Below are positions 31,136 through 40,820 of a DNA stretch of 53,178 bases, one piece after another; within the stretch, counting starts at the first letter, position 1, and each line of letters begins with the position of its first letter. The stretch comes from Richelia sinica FACHB-800. GTDB taxonomy: Bacteria; Cyanobacteriota; Cyanobacteriia; Cyanobacteriales; Nostocaceae. The stretch lies in the NCBI RefSeq assembly GCF_014698825.1, contig NZ_JACJTT010000037.1:1-53178 (forward strand), written 5' to 3'. The notes beneath the pieces are model-generated. The model did not search any database. It saw only the letters and a list, made by a program, of their open reading frames with translations, and was not told the DNA's origin. The translations under genes and the position numbers were made by a program.

Positions 31136-32821
31136 TTACTCCTCTATAGGAACAAATACTCCCAGTCCGAAATGTGCTGCATACCCAAGAGCAATAGGCC
31201 CTTGTTTTGTATGTGCAAATTCTACTTCCAACCAATAGCCATGATCTAATGATTTACGCCCATTACCATGATGACGACGACGCTGAAATGCTTGCCAACG
31301 GTACTGGGTAATACCACTATCGCAACATTTAACCTTAACTAATGGTGTATTATCTGAGCTTTTTAAGCATAGCCATTCAGATTCTGCCTCTTTTATACAA
31401 TTATCAGGAATGGACAAATACTTAAGACAAGTGAGTAATTTCAACGCCTGATCCTCTGGCCCATCAATCTGAAATTCAGTGTTAGGAATAAATTTTTTCT
31501 GACCATTACTATAACATTTGGGGTAGCGAGGCAGCACCATTGGAGTTAAACTGCGCCATTTTCTGCTGTTACCAATAACACGGTATTTCCCTTCTTGCTG
31601 CCTGGTATCTGTAGCATAATCCTCAACTCGTCCCAAGGAGATTAAAACTGTCTGGAGTTCAAATCCTTCATCTCCCCATACTTTTGGCAGGTTTTTCAGG
31701 GCAGGTACTGCTTGCTGGAAGTCAAACCCTTTTGCTGCATAAACTACTACATGGTCAATCTTCCCCTGTCGATTTACTTCTGGCAGATACCAAGCGTGTT
31801 GTTGTCCCTTTAAATATAACTCCTCTCTGTCCGCAGGCTGAATACTAGTATCAGGCTTTCTGCCAGAAAAGACGCTTGCTGGTCTTTGTAATTCGTCTTT
31901 ACTCCATGCTATCAATGCTTGACGAAACCTTTCGCCCAAGGATACTGCTTCTGTGAGATTTGGTAAAACATTGGAAGCTAGAGCAAATCGAGCAAAAGTA
32001 GGTAGTTGTGAATTAATACTGCTGGAGTAATTGAATTTTGGATGGAGGGATTTTGGCTGAGATTTAATGATATATGCCTCCCAGCGACTACCGGGAATAC
32101 CATTCCAACCTTCTCGATGCAAGTTGCCAATGTCTAACTCCAGGGCTTCTAAAATATCCGCAGGTGCTTTCCATTTACCTTTACCTTTTTTGGGTTTGGG
32201 CAAAACAGCGATCGCTGCTTTAAATCCTTCCAGTTCCTGATCTGTCAGTGCTACTAATACCTTAACTTGCTCCTGTTGTATCTCTGGTTTGTCTTCCCAT
32301 TTGGCAGGAACAGCATTGCATTCGGCGGCAGAGTTACCAAGAAGAACTAAATCATCAATTACCTGCATCTCTACCCAGGATTCAGAACGTCCCAGATAAC
32401 TCACTTGGCGACATAGTTGTTTGAGTAAATTTAGTTGGGACTGATTTAATTGCACATCTGTCCAAACTACTTTTACCACTGCATCAGGGGAGAGCGTTCC
32501 TCCTGGTAAGACTATAAAAGTGTCAAATACTTTAGTTGTAGTGGCTTTTCCTTCCTTCCATATAGGCATATAGTGCCTAGAATGGGCTATGGTACGTTCT
32601 GGTACTACGTAACTAGGTAGACAATTCGCTAAACAGGTTAATAATTGACACAACTCAGTTCTGGTGGGAGGTTGTGGTAAGCGATAGTAAGCTGAGACTA
32701 AAGCACGCAGAATGCGCCAAGGAGAAGGAGGCCACTCCACCACCCCTTCATTAACTTGATGATCCCAAGGGGTAGCGTGATAACGTCCGGTGAGAAATTG
32801 AATGGAAATTACAACACTCAT
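31136..32821 (-). CDS. csb2: Csb2, type I-G Cas5-Cas6-like effector subunit
   Basis: 561 residues. The N-terminus MSVVISIQFLTGRYHATPWD ... VEWPPSPWRILRALVSAYY is typical of the GSU0054/Csb2 family that marks subtype I-G (formerly I-U). In this subtype Csb2 combines Cas5 and Cas6 roles: it binds the 5' handle and cuts pre-crRNA. The C-terminus has a glycine-rich loop (GPIALGYAAHFGLGVF) expected of Cas6-like RAMP domains, and a His-rich stretch (RRRHHGNGRKSLDHG) is a candidate catalytic or RNA-binding site. Its ATG overlaps the csb1 stop (ATGA). It is the last gene of the operon, 250 bp before array 2. Confidence 0.9.
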   Translation of the reverse strand: MSVVISIQFLTGRYHATPWDHQVNEGVVEWPPSPWRILRALVSAYYRLPQPPTRTELCQLLTCLANCLPSYVVPERTIAHSRHYMPIWKEGKATTTKVFDTFIVLPGGTLSPDAVVKVVWTDVQLNQSQLNLLKQLCRQVSYLGRSESWVEMQVIDDLVLLGNSAAECNAVPAKWEDKPEIQQEQVKVLVALTDQELEGFKAAIAVLPKPKKGKGKWKAPADILEALELDIGNLHREGWNGIPGSRWEAYIIKSQPKSLHPKFNYSSSINSQLPTFARFALASNVLPNLTEAVSLGERFRQALIAWSKDELQRPASVFSGRKPDTSIQPADREELYLKGQQHAWYLPEVNRQGKIDHVVVYAAKGFDFQQAVPALKNLPKVWGDEGFELQTVLISLGRVEDYATDTRQQEGKYRVIGNSRKWRSLTPMVLPRYPKCYSNGQKKFIPNTEFQIDGPEDQALKLLTCLKYLSIPDNCIKEAESEWLCLKSSDNTPLVKVKCCDSGITQYRWQAFQRRRHHGNGRKSLDHGYWLEVEFAHTKQGPIALGYAAHFGLGVFVPIEE

Positions 32822-33780
32822 TTTTTCTTTCCAGCCTCTTCAGCTTCGTACTTAACCGTAGTCACTGGTGGGTTAGCGAAGGCAGGTTTTGCTGCTGCCA
32901 CTAGGTCTGGTAGTGCTTTGGTGAGAGTTGTCAGGTCTGGCAGTGCAAATTCTACTGGACGCTTGACAGTTATACTGAGATAATCCAAGTCACAGGCAGT
33001 CCGTAGACGTAATCCTCGCTCTAAAAAACTTTGAATTTTGTAGAGAGCGATCGCAATCAGCAAATCCTCAACTTCTGGACTTAAACGATAACCACGGATT
33101 TGCGCTAGGTCTAGACTGAAATAAGCTTTAATTTCTTCCGCAGTGTATTCTTCCCGATGGTAAGGAATATTACCACCACCTTTTTTCGCATCAGCTGATG
33201 GGTTTACCCGGTCATTCTTCACACCACCAGAACTAACTATGCCCACATTCCTGGCTTCAATAAAGCCTGAGAGCGCACGGGCTAATTTAAACCGTCCGGC
33301 AGCAATTTCTTTTTTGGCAATAAAAATGCCATGAAGTAGCGAGTTAATATCATACTTTGCCAACACTGTAGCCAGCTTGTGAAAGTCCACGGGGCTTTCT
33401 TTTGGTGCATCAAGTTCTTTGTTTAATCGATCAAAGAAGCTTCTGTCTTTGCCTTCCAAAATGTAGAACGAGTTGAGACGATGGGCTTCTAGTAAAGAAT
33501 TGGTTAGCACCTTGTCTTCTTGCTTGACTACAACATAGGGTATACCCCGCAATGGCTGAACGACATCTTGGGCTACTTCTTCCCAAATTGTGCTTTCTAA
33601 ACGATTTGCTACGCTTTGGGCGGATTCCAGTAGCAACATTGAAGTTTTATCACCAGGCAGTTGGTAAGTTGCTGCTCCCAAATCAGGGAATCCTGTGGGC
33701 TGAAACCGAGTTCCTTGCATTGGTACAAGTTCAGCTTCAATTAAAAGCCGCGATTCGTCTTTTAGCAATTCAAAATTCAT
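32818..33780 (-). CDS. csb1: Csb1, type I-G Cas7 backbone subunit
   Basis: 320 residues. The motif QGTRFQPTGFPDLGAATY near the N-terminus is the hallmark of the GSU0053/Csb1 family. Cas7 copies line the crRNA in Cascade. SGGVKNDRVNPSAD and a thumb-like segment follow, and the C-terminus is basic (EEAGKKK). AGGAG lies 6 nt before the ATG. The gene starts 4 bp after the csx17 stop and overlaps csb2 by 4 bp, so translation is coupled as expected for subunits made in fixed ratio. No abnormality seen. Confidence 0.92.
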   Translation of the reverse strand: MNFELLKDESRLLIEAELVPMQGTRFQPTGFPDLGAATYQLPGDKTSMLLLESAQSVANRLESTIWEEVAQDVVQPLRGIPYVVVKQEDKVLTNSLLEAHRLNSFYILEGKDRSFFDRLNKELDAPKESPVDFHKLATVLAKYDINSLLHGIFIAKKEIAAGRFKLARALSGFIEARNVGIVSSGGVKNDRVNPSADAKKGGGNIPYHREEYTAEEIKAYFSLDLAQIRGYRLSPEVEDLLIAIALYKIQSFLERGLRLRTACDLDYLSITVKRPVEFALPDLTTLTKALPDLVAAAKPAFANPPVTTVKYEAEEAGKKK

Positions 33781-33783
33781 TGA

Positions 33784-35937
33784 TTACTCCTTTGAATTAG
33801 TGTTGGGGTCAAATCTTTTAATTTGCTTGAGTAAACGAGCAATACTGACATCAGAAATTGGGAATGCTAGGGCTGCGGCAATACGTCGAGTGCGATCGCC
33901 GGGTTCAAACATTCCTTCCCTAATAGCTGGATTAAGACCGCTGGCATACAATCGACGGGCAGCTAATCCAGTAGCTGTATAACAATCTCCAACTGCCAAT
34001 TTTCCAAGCAGTGCAGGTACTGGAGGTAAGGTGAGGTCTTGAGCCAGGGTATTGAGATCGAAAACGATTTGTAGGGCATCTCGTTTCAGAGTCCGATGAT
34101 GGACAACAGCTACAAGAGCATAGGCAATGGGAATTGGTAAAGTGGGAAGACTGGAATGTGGACGTTGTTTAGGGAGGTTGACTAAAGAAAGTCCACGAGC
34201 AATTTCTTCAATTCGCGCATCATCAACATCACCTTGAATCCAGCGCACAATGTCATCTAGTTGGGCTTGAGGAAAAGTCCATTCTGTTCCTGACTCAGTA
34301 TTCAGGTTTTGTTCCTGCTGTTTTGATTGTTGCTCAGATTCAATAGTGATTCGCCTCAGCAGAGCGATTAAGTTATTCTCTAAAGTTCCTACTTGCCAGG
34401 TGGTAATACTATCGTCATTTTCCAGCCATTCATTTCTACCGTGTTTATTTTTCCTGACCCGCACTAATCTTTGGCGCAATTCTCTACCTGCTAAAGCCAA
34501 TGCCAAGCGAAATTCCGTTGATGAATCATTGCAATCTTCAATCCATTGGGAATCAAGTGTTGGTATAGGTTGCAAAAATTTGTCTTTGGTGAATTTTAGA
34601 GAACGATCCAAAGTTGCTTCTGCTTCTCCCAAGGCAATTAGTACATCAAGTAGGGGCTTTCTGCCTAAGCTCAATTCAAAAATTGCTGTTTCTAACCTGC
34701 GGTGTACCCGTTTCACCGAAGCTGGGGCTTTCTCATCACTCACAGCGCGTTTGAAATGAGATAACCATCCATCTAACTCCACTAATCGATCAACCTGGGG
34801 ATTGACAATTGGTTGGAAACGTCCCAAAGGAATGGCAAAGTATGAAAGACCATTGCGAACTTGGAAGCTATAGCGAATAAACTCATTAATTCCCCGTTGT
34901 TCTCCCTGACTGGAAATTGCTCTGGCAAAGTCTAGACCATCGCGTGCTGTCCGCCCTCCTACTTTTACCCGTCCCTCATTAAATAACAGTTCCAATTCCT
35001 TTAAACCTGTTGGTGCTGACCAGAGGGGTGTCCACAGTTCTGCTCTGGCTTCATCGCCATCAGCAGCACTGCCATACCCTATATTGGAAGGACGAACTGT
35101 GAAAGGATAGGCAAAGTCTGCTGCTTCTGACTGCTCGTAGCGACGAGTTGCACCGCTAGTAAACAGCATGATACCTTCAAGCATCAGTACATAATCCCAG
35201 GGGTTAACTCTAGAGTCCGCATCATAGCCTGGTGCTGCGTTGGCTCCCCCTGCGGCGATAGGGTTGAACTGTCCAATTTTTCCAGCAAAAGATAGTCCAG
35301 GAACTGTGACATCAAAGAGGGCAGCTTGCAGCAGTAAGTCTGCGTTCTCCTTTGGTGTCCCTGATTGAAAGTCGAATAGCTCCTGTAACTGCTGCATGAA
35401 AGTGCGACTAAACTCAAAGTTACCGTCGTTTCCTCCTGTACCAGTTAAAGGGGGAAATTTTAATTCTTCAGAACTAATCAGCGTACAACTATCTAGCCAT
35501 TTGACGGCTCGGTCTGGCAGGTTATTCCGCAGTTTGGTTAGCAACTTCCTTTTCTCATCTTTGTCCTTGGGTTGGACAGTAAGCTTGAGATTATCTACCT
35601 GCTTTTGGGCGTTATGAACAGTTTCTCGGTAGTCTGCCAATCGCTCGGTTTGCGAGTAGAGGATAGCTTCTATTGTTTTCTTATTATCCTTTGGATAAAA
35701 ACCAGTGCTACCGTTCCAAGGAGCAACTAATGGGCTAGGTTGATAATCCTGCAAAAAGAACTCTACTAGCTCATCTTTGGACAAGTTGGTAATTAATGCA
35801 AACGCATTATTGCGCCAGCAACCTTTAGCTACGGGGTCTTTCTTTTGTTCAACGACCAATCGTAATACACCCAAGGCTTTCAGGTAGTTGGATAAGGGTT
35901 CTGCCGTGCAACCTGGCAAAGGAATAATTTCAGGCAT
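33784..35937 (-). CDS. csx17: Csx17, type I-G large subunit (Cas8-like)
   Basis: About 717 residues from the ATG at 35937, which has AGGAG five nt upstream and gives the N-terminus MPEIIPLPGCTAEPLSNYLK, typical of Csx17. An in-frame ATG at 35994 would overlap cas3 by 65 bp and is less likely. GCTAEPLSNYLKALGVLRLV, GWFYPKDN-like TGFYPKDNKK and AAGGANAAPGYDADS are features of this family. Csx17 is the large subunit, thought to recognise the PAM and recruit Cas3. It overlaps cas3 by 8 bp and is followed by csb1. The length is normal for the family. Confidence 0.9.
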   Translation of the reverse strand: MPEIIPLPGCTAEPLSNYLKALGVLRLVVEQKKDPVAKGCWRNNAFALITNLSKDELVEFFLQDYQPSPLVAPWNGSTGFYPKDNKKTIEAILYSQTERLADYRETVHNAQKQVDNLKLTVQPKDKDEKRKLLTKLRNNLPDRAVKWLDSCTLISSEELKFPPLTGTGGNDGNFEFSRTFMQQLQELFDFQSGTPKENADLLLQAALFDVTVPGLSFAGKIGQFNPIAAGGANAAPGYDADSRVNPWDYVLMLEGIMLFTSGATRRYEQSEAADFAYPFTVRPSNIGYGSAADGDEARAELWTPLWSAPTGLKELELLFNEGRVKVGGRTARDGLDFARAISSQGEQRGINEFIRYSFQVRNGLSYFAIPLGRFQPIVNPQVDRLVELDGWLSHFKRAVSDEKAPASVKRVHRRLETAIFELSLGRKPLLDVLIALGEAEATLDRSLKFTKDKFLQPIPTLDSQWIEDCNDSSTEFRLALALAGRELRQRLVRVRKNKHGRNEWLENDDSITTWQVGTLENNLIALLRRITIESEQQSKQQEQNLNTESGTEWTFPQAQLDDIVRWIQGDVDDARIEEIARGLSLVNLPKQRPHSSLPTLPIPIAYALVAVVHHRTLKRDALQIVFDLNTLAQDLTLPPVPALLGKLAVGDCYTATGLAARRLYASGLNPAIREGMFEPGDRTRRIAAALAFPISDVSIARLLKQIKRFDPNTNSKE

Positions 35938-38305
35938 CAGTTCTCCTAAAAATGTCAGGAGCATATCTAGCAGAAGCACACCAGTCAGCAACACGAATAA
36001 TGGTTTCTAGGAATGCCAGTTGAAAAGGCCCATGTTCTTCTAAAAGAGTGATCGCTTGTCCTGTCCAAGATGCCTCAGATTCATGCTCTCCCATTTCCAT
36101 ACAAGCTAGAGACAATTTTTGCGCTTCTATATCTACACCATTACCCAAATTAATCGCAGGGAAATCATCACCATCCCACACTCCCAGCGCATACTTTCTG
36201 TTTGGTTCTGGTGGCTTGAACTCTTGGGGACGTGCTTGGATACTCAAGCGAATCTTGCCGTGGTGTGCTGCAACTAAATAAGTTAACAGAAACGACTCTC
36301 CCTGTTGTAATGCCACCAAAGCACTTACTAACTCATGGCGGAACCCTTGACGTTCTCGTTTCATTTGACACTTGTGGTCAGATTTTGCCCAATATTCATT
36401 ACCAGTTAAATCAGGACGATTACGAGTTAGCATTTCCTGAAAAACTTCATGGGCTTTGCCCAAATCATGCCACTGTCCTGCCCTTGCTAGTAAATCTGTG
36501 GTTAGATCATACTCTGAAAGATTTTCGCAAAGTCTTCTGACTTCATTCGCAACATCTTGTGAATGATCTGCCAAGGTAATATATGCCCCAAGCAAATCGG
36601 TAAGTGAATCTCCACCATCCAGATCAGCTTCAATTACCTCTGCTTTCACTGGCTCTGGCAGATCCTTGGTGTCTCCAGTAAAACCCAGAGTTACAGAATA
36701 GCCACCATCCGAGCAATGTAGTAGTAAGGACATTCCTGGATACAGGCTTGTAGCTCTTACCCATTTTCCTTGTAGCCCATCCCAAACCCAAGCGAAACGT
36801 TGCTGTTTTTTGAGATTCTCCAGCAATTTCCTCGCTTGATAGATGCTGACACGACAGAGTTCTTTTTGTAATAAAGCACCACTTTCAGGTTCTGGCCGAT
36901 TGCCCTCCCAATTACGCCATGCGATCACAACATCCGTCTCATTGGTTTCCCGAATGAATGAAGAGATATCAATGTCATGACCAGCTAGGTCTGTTGAAGT
37001 ATCGAACAGTTGTAACAGATCATGCTTGCGAGGAATTAAACCATCAACTTCTGGTGATTTGACTCTAATGGTTGTTAGAGATTTGGGCCCAACATCTTCT
37101 AAAGAAATCAGTAACTCTCGCGCTTCTGCCAATTCCTCTTTTTCGTATGGACTGGCAGATTCTTTCTTATTTAAATCAATATCAACCCAGTACACTGTGG
37201 CATGATCAGAACACTCTCCATAACGGTTACACCTACCCATCCGTTGAACTAAGGATGACCAAGGAGCTAATTCTGTAAACAAAATTTGAGCGGAGATATC
37301 TACACCAGCTTCAACAGCTTGAGTAGCAACGAGGATACCGGAACGGAACCCATACAATTTTTTATTCAGTTCCTCACGTTCCTGCCCTCGAAAGCGTGAA
37401 TGGATTAACAATAGCGGAGCTTCTACTAGCTTCTGTTTCTCTAACTCCTGATAAACTGCCTGGGCACGACTGACTCGGTTACAAATTACTAATGTCAATG
37501 TACCGGGGGTATGGGCTTGAACTACTTCCAGAGCAAATGCTTTGGCATAGTCTTTTTCATTACTAGCTAGCATTGTTTTGGCTTTTATTAGCTGTTTTTT
37601 AGCCTCTATCCTCTGTTGTAGAACTGGATGGATTTTATCTTCCTCACTTAACTTCTGGACTTGACTGAAGTCGGGCTGATAGTTCACCGTTTGTAGGATT
37701 TCTGAGTTCAGAGTTGCACTCATCCACAATGACTTAGCTGTTCCGTAAGTCTTAAACTCTTCTCTAAACCCCTGAAGTTGTGCTGACGTTCTTAACCCTG
37801 CTCCCATTAGCTGTACTTCATCCATTACCCAAAGACAATCATTGTTCAATAGTGCAAAATGAACGGGCCAGCGGTAACGGCTCATACCATAGCCACGGTT
37901 AAGAGCGCGACTAAGTAGCTGGTCTTGAGTGCCAATCAAAATGCAGTCCTTTTCTGGATAGATGTCCCAACGCTGACTGACGGCTCCTCCCATAAGCAAA
38001 TGAAGCTCCACTTCATCATTTAAGAGAGTCTTTTGTCGCCACCTTTCCACCTCTGCATAGGTTTGCTCAACTAAGGTTCGCATGGGTAAACAGTAAACCA
38101 GTCGTCTTGGAGTTTTTTGCCGAATTGTTTGGTCTGGATGAAATCTTCTCCGCCAAAGCCAAGCCAAAACAACTGCTGCTGTTTTACCTGCACCTGTAAT
38201 CACATCTAACAGGAGAGGTAACTCTGATTTTGTAGCAAGATGCTCCTGATAGGGGAACGGTGGTTTATCAGTAATCCTTAGAAACCAGTCAGCAAAATTA
38301 GCCAT
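35930..38305 (-). CDS. cas3: Cas3 helicase-nuclease with C-terminal HD domain
   Basis: 791 residues. Helicase motifs: Walker A TGAGKT (37-42), DEVQ (162-165) in place of DEAH, SATLN (motif III), ATQAVEAGVDIS and QRMGRCNRYG (motifs V-VI). The HD nuclease is C-terminal: WHDLGK (612-617), FRHE (655-658), AAHHG (679-683) and VADWC near 773. In most type I systems the HD precedes the helicase; the reversed order is characteristic of subtype I-G. The enzyme unwinds and degrades targets bound by Cascade. It is the first gene of the operon; no obvious frameshift or active-site loss is visible. No cas1, cas2 or cas4 lies on either side. Confidence 0.95.
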   Translation of the reverse strand: MANFADWFLRITDKPPFPYQEHLATKSELPLLLDVITGAGKTAAVVLAWLWRRRFHPDQTIRQKTPRRLVYCLPMRTLVEQTYAEVERWRQKTLLNDEVELHLLMGGAVSQRWDIYPEKDCILIGTQDQLLSRALNRGYGMSRYRWPVHFALLNNDCLWVMDEVQLMGAGLRTSAQLQGFREEFKTYGTAKSLWMSATLNSEILQTVNYQPDFSQVQKLSEEDKIHPVLQQRIEAKKQLIKAKTMLASNEKDYAKAFALEVVQAHTPGTLTLVICNRVSRAQAVYQELEKQKLVEAPLLLIHSRFRGQEREELNKKLYGFRSGILVATQAVEAGVDISAQILFTELAPWSSLVQRMGRCNRYGECSDHATVYWVDIDLNKKESASPYEKEELAEARELLISLEDVGPKSLTTIRVKSPEVDGLIPRKHDLLQLFDTSTDLAGHDIDISSFIRETNETDVVIAWRNWEGNRPEPESGALLQKELCRVSIYQARKLLENLKKQQRFAWVWDGLQGKWVRATSLYPGMSLLLHCSDGGYSVTLGFTGDTKDLPEPVKAEVIEADLDGGDSLTDLLGAYITLADHSQDVANEVRRLCENLSEYDLTTDLLARAGQWHDLGKAHEVFQEMLTRNRPDLTGNEYWAKSDHKCQMKRERQGFRHELVSALVALQQGESFLLTYLVAAHHGKIRLSIQARPQEFKPPEPNRKYALGVWDGDDFPAINLGNGVDIEAQKLSLACMEMGEHESEASWTGQAITLLEEHGPFQLAFLETIIRVADWCASARYAPDIFRRTDA

Positions 38306-38827
38306 AACAGCATTATTAAATTTAATTTATGCATCTTGACACTTTGTATCTATGCACAGAATGCTTTTATTTGACCGTAACAAAATAAAATTAATATATT
38401 CTAAGTTACTATTTATAATACTTAGAATACATTTCACATAATCCAGTATACATAAATATTCTTTTATAGATCAACTTCTGCAAGAGCGTCTTTCATAAGG
38501 AACGGAGTTTAGGTAAACTCTGACTAAGCAGCTACGCTAACGCTTCGTTCTCGGTAGTTTGCAGTACCTTCTCATAAGGACTGAATAGCGCGAACAATTG
38601 ATTTTAGTGTGTAAAAATTTGAATGTCCCTATACCATTTTTGGGCAAGTTAGTAAATCACTAAACTACGTTCCGTAACATTTGTTTACAACGTGTCCCAA
38701 TTTGCACATACCTCGGCGGATGCCCAAATACAGCAAAAGCCAAGATGCTTTTTCCCCACAGCTAGTGTCATTATTGAAGTACAAGGTTATTTATCTCGCT
38801 AAAAATTATCAATCAGAGGATTAGCTC
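38306..38827. other. Intergenic region upstream of cas3 and the pseudopilin gene
   Basis: 522 bp without a credible gene, AT-rich near cas3. It has a hairpin GAGTTTA-GG-TAAACTC (about 38507) and a pair of TCATAAGGA sequences (about 38494 and 38573). Divergent promoters for the cas operon and the rightward gene 38828 are expected here, but I cannot point to a clear -35/-10 pair. Confidence 0.5.
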
Positions 38828-39475
38828 ATGACTGCTAATGATGGCAAGCCTAAGTATGTAGGAAGCTTGTTAATAAGTTATTTTAAAAAAAATCAGCCCT
38901 ACAACCTTGATATTGGCTTTACCTTATTGGAAGTTCTCACTGCGGTATTGCTGATTGGTGTGTTATCAGCAATTATTGCCCCTAGCTGGTTAGGTTTCAG
39001 TAATAGACAGCGTTTAGGTCAAGTTAATGATGGAATTTTGTCTGCTCTCCGCACTGCACAAACAGAAGCCAAAAGAACCAAAACTAGCTATAGTGCTGAG
39101 TTTAAAATAGAGAATAATATTCCCCAATTTTTAGTTTATCCTACCAACAATCGCCCTATTTCTGGTTGGCAAAATTTGGGTAGAAACATTGAAATCAAAC
39201 CCAAACAAGTTCTTTTATACACTAATATAGAATCTGAAAATAAAGCTTTTGCAGATAAAAAAGTGCGCGATACTCAAGCTGGATCTGGAAGAATTACCTT
39301 TGATTATTTAGGAGCTTTGTCAAAAATAAATGGTAATGACCCTGTAACACCATTAATTATTATGGTATCTTCACCTAAGTCAGGAACTAATCAAGCTAGC
39401 ACCTTGAGACGTTGCGTGATTATAGAAAGTTTGATTGGAGGGATGCGAATAGAAAAAGATGATCAGTGTAAATAG
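38828..39475 (+). CDS. Type IV pilin-like pseudopilin (GspH-type)
   Basis: 215 residues. A long leader precedes the prepilin motif G-FTLLEVLTAVLLIGVLSAI (starting about 36), where prepilin peptidase cuts after Gly and methylates Phe; the E5 residue is present. A single hydrophobic helix and a mixed C-terminal domain with two Cys near the end (RRCVIIE ... DDQCK) follow. Minor pilins of this type prime type IV pili or secretion pseudopili, used for motility and DNA uptake. It stands next to an exported protein and no other pilus genes. Confidence 0.85.
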   Translation: MTANDGKPKYVGSLLISYFKKNQPYNLDIGFTLLEVLTAVLLIGVLSAIIAPSWLGFSNRQRLGQVNDGILSALRTAQTEAKRTKTSYSAEFKIENNIPQFLVYPTNNRPISGWQNLGRNIEIKPKQVLLYTNIESENKAFADKKVRDTQAGSGRITFDYLGALSKINGNDPVTPLIIMVSSPKSGTNQASTLRRCVIIESLIGGMRIEKDDQCK

Positions 39476-39537
39476 CGGTGGTGCAAAGAATCGTGGAGAG
39501 TTTGTATCACCCAATTATATCCAAAACACAGACAATT

Positions 39538-39990
39538 ATGAAAACAAAAAGATTATTAGCCATATTAACTCTAAGTTTAACCTTGGGTTTTTCAATTCCT
39601 AGTTATGCCCAAGAAAAATACATTGACAACAATTGTCAACAAAATCAATCATTAAAAGAAGATGATAGGTTTACTGTTTTCTATCAATCAAATTTTCAAT
39701 CCAAAGGACAGAGTTATTGGTTTTATGCAGGTAGATATCTAGACGGCGGAGTAATTTTTTGTCTTTCTCAACCAGGATTCAAAAAGCCACGGACTTTAAA
39801 TGAGTTAAAACCCATACAGTTTAATTTCATTGACAAAGTTGCCAAAGATACGCGCAATAAAACAGCATTTATTGTTGTAACTCGTGAAGGTAATGGTTCG
39901 CGTGTACCTATGAACGAATATCGGCTCAATTTTGCAAATGTTAATAAACCTACACTAACTAAACTGCGGACTTGGAAATCTCAAGATTAG
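39538..39990 (+). CDS. Exported protein, unknown
   Basis: 150 residues from the ATG at 39538, chosen because it gives a clean signal peptide (LLAILTLSLTLGFSI, cleavage after SYA-Q). The upstream in-frame start would add 20 residues without benefit. The mature part is small, beta-rich, with two Cys (NNCQQN and IFCLSQ) that may bond. It follows the pseudopilin gene closely and may be transcribed with it. No family recognised. Confidence 0.65.
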   Translation: MKTKRLLAILTLSLTLGFSIPSYAQEKYIDNNCQQNQSLKEDDRFTVFYQSNFQSKGQSYWFYAGRYLDGGVIFCLSQPGFKKPRTLNELKPIQFNFIDKVAKDTRNKTAFIVVTREGNGSRVPMNEYRLNFANVNKPTLTKLRTWKSQD

Positions 39991-40045
39991 TTTGGTTTTG
40001 ATTTAGCGATCGCCCCACAACCCCGCAAAATTCTTAAGGGAAACG

Positions 40046-40255
40046 ATGATTCACGACCTCAACATGACAGATACCGAATATGCCCAGCTAGTAGCACAGG
40101 GCTATGAACCCGATTTAGAACTTGAACTGATGGCACTCGGTGAAACTCAACAAGAGGCCAGGAAGTTAACGCGCATTGTGGGAATGGTGCAGAATAAACC
40201 CCCAGAAACTGATGAGGAATGGGAGAAATTTATGCAGGTATGGGAAAATGAGTAA
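40046..40255 (+). CDS. Small acidic protein, unknown
   Basis: 69 residues, acidic and helical (LELELMALGETQQEARKL, then PETDEEWEKFMQVWENE). Its 3' end overlaps the start of a truncated dehydrogenase gene by 8 bp, which looks like an original operon arrangement. A motif copy TTCTTAAGGGAAA lies just before the start (40031-40043) and may serve as Shine-Dalgarno. No function assigned. Confidence 0.5.
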   Translation: MIHDLNMTDTEYAQLVAQGYEPDLELELMALGETQQEARKLTRIVGMVQNKPPETDEEWEKFMQVWENE

Positions 40256-40331
40256 AAAAGTTGCTATCGTTACTGGTGCAACTAGGGGAATTGGCAGAGC
40301 GATCGCTGTAGTTGTATTCTTGCAGAGATAA
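40248..40331 (+). pseudogene. N-terminal fragment of a short-chain dehydrogenase (SDR)
   Basis: From the ATG at 40248 the frame encodes MSKKVAIVTGATRGIGRAIA and then VVVFLQR with a stop. TGATRGIG is the classic NAD(P)-binding TGxxxGIG motif at the start of SDR proteins such as FabG, which are about 250 residues. The similarity stops exactly at the HIP1 site GCGATCGC (40301-40308), after which the sequence is unrelated. This is a truncated gene, probably cut by recombination or deletion at HIP1. Confidence 0.8.
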
Positions 40332-40336
40332 TATCA

Positions 40337-40690
40337 TCAACGTTCTGGCTTAACTTCTAGTTGATAGATCCTCATAGATGGGTGTTCGTCCATCATCCGC
40401 CAGTAATACCCAGTGGGTAGTGGTGACACACTAGCACCACAGCGGTACAAAAAAACTGGCTCGTCCCGCTTCATCACTTTTTTAATCGTTTGCTCTAGGC
40501 TGGGGTCTAGGCGATCGCTGTTATGCCAAATTAGATGGGACTTACCAAAGTAACCCGCATTCAAAAGACTTGCAAACAACCATTCCATTACCAATTGCAT
40601 CTGTTCTGGCTCAACACCACTGCTTGATTGCCCGTAGCTGTCGATAGTTGGTTGGGCTGGTTTGGGTTTGAAGAAATTTAAGATTTTCAT
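40337..40690 (-). CDS. 117-residue protein, unknown
   Basis: A short basic N-terminus (MKILNFFKPKPAQP) is followed by a helical core (MQLVMEWLFASLLNAG) and a mixed C-terminal part (YYWRMMDEHPSMRIYQLEVK). The composition is ordinary and there is a HIP1 site in the gene. I recognise no family. It is divergent from the recombinase gene. Confidence 0.5.
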   Translation of the reverse strand: MKILNFFKPKPAQPTIDSYGQSSSGVEPEQMQLVMEWLFASLLNAGYFGKSHLIWHNSDRLDPSLEQTIKKVMKRDEPVFLYRCGASVSPLPTGYYWRMMDEHPSMRIYQLEVKPER

Positions 40691-40820
40691 GAGGGTGAGG
40701 AACGCAATTGTTCATAGTGTAAAACCAGCGGTGATTAGGGGGCAAAATTTTCGTAAGGGATAGCGGTAAAATATTACTTATCAGAATATAACTTGCCAGA
40801 AGGTGCATTCAGATAAGTAA

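Noticed and set aside
25409-38305. A complete type I-G CRISPR-associated transposon
   Set aside because: No tnsA, tnsB, tnsC or tniQ in the window, Cas3 appears catalytically intact, and the second transposon end lies before the array rather than beyond the cas genes. Only adjacency is reported.
31136-38305. Type I-C or I-B assignment for the cas operon
   Set aside because: Csb1, Csb2 and Csx17 families with C-terminal HD in Cas3 are specific for I-G; cas5/cas8c/cas7 of I-C are absent.
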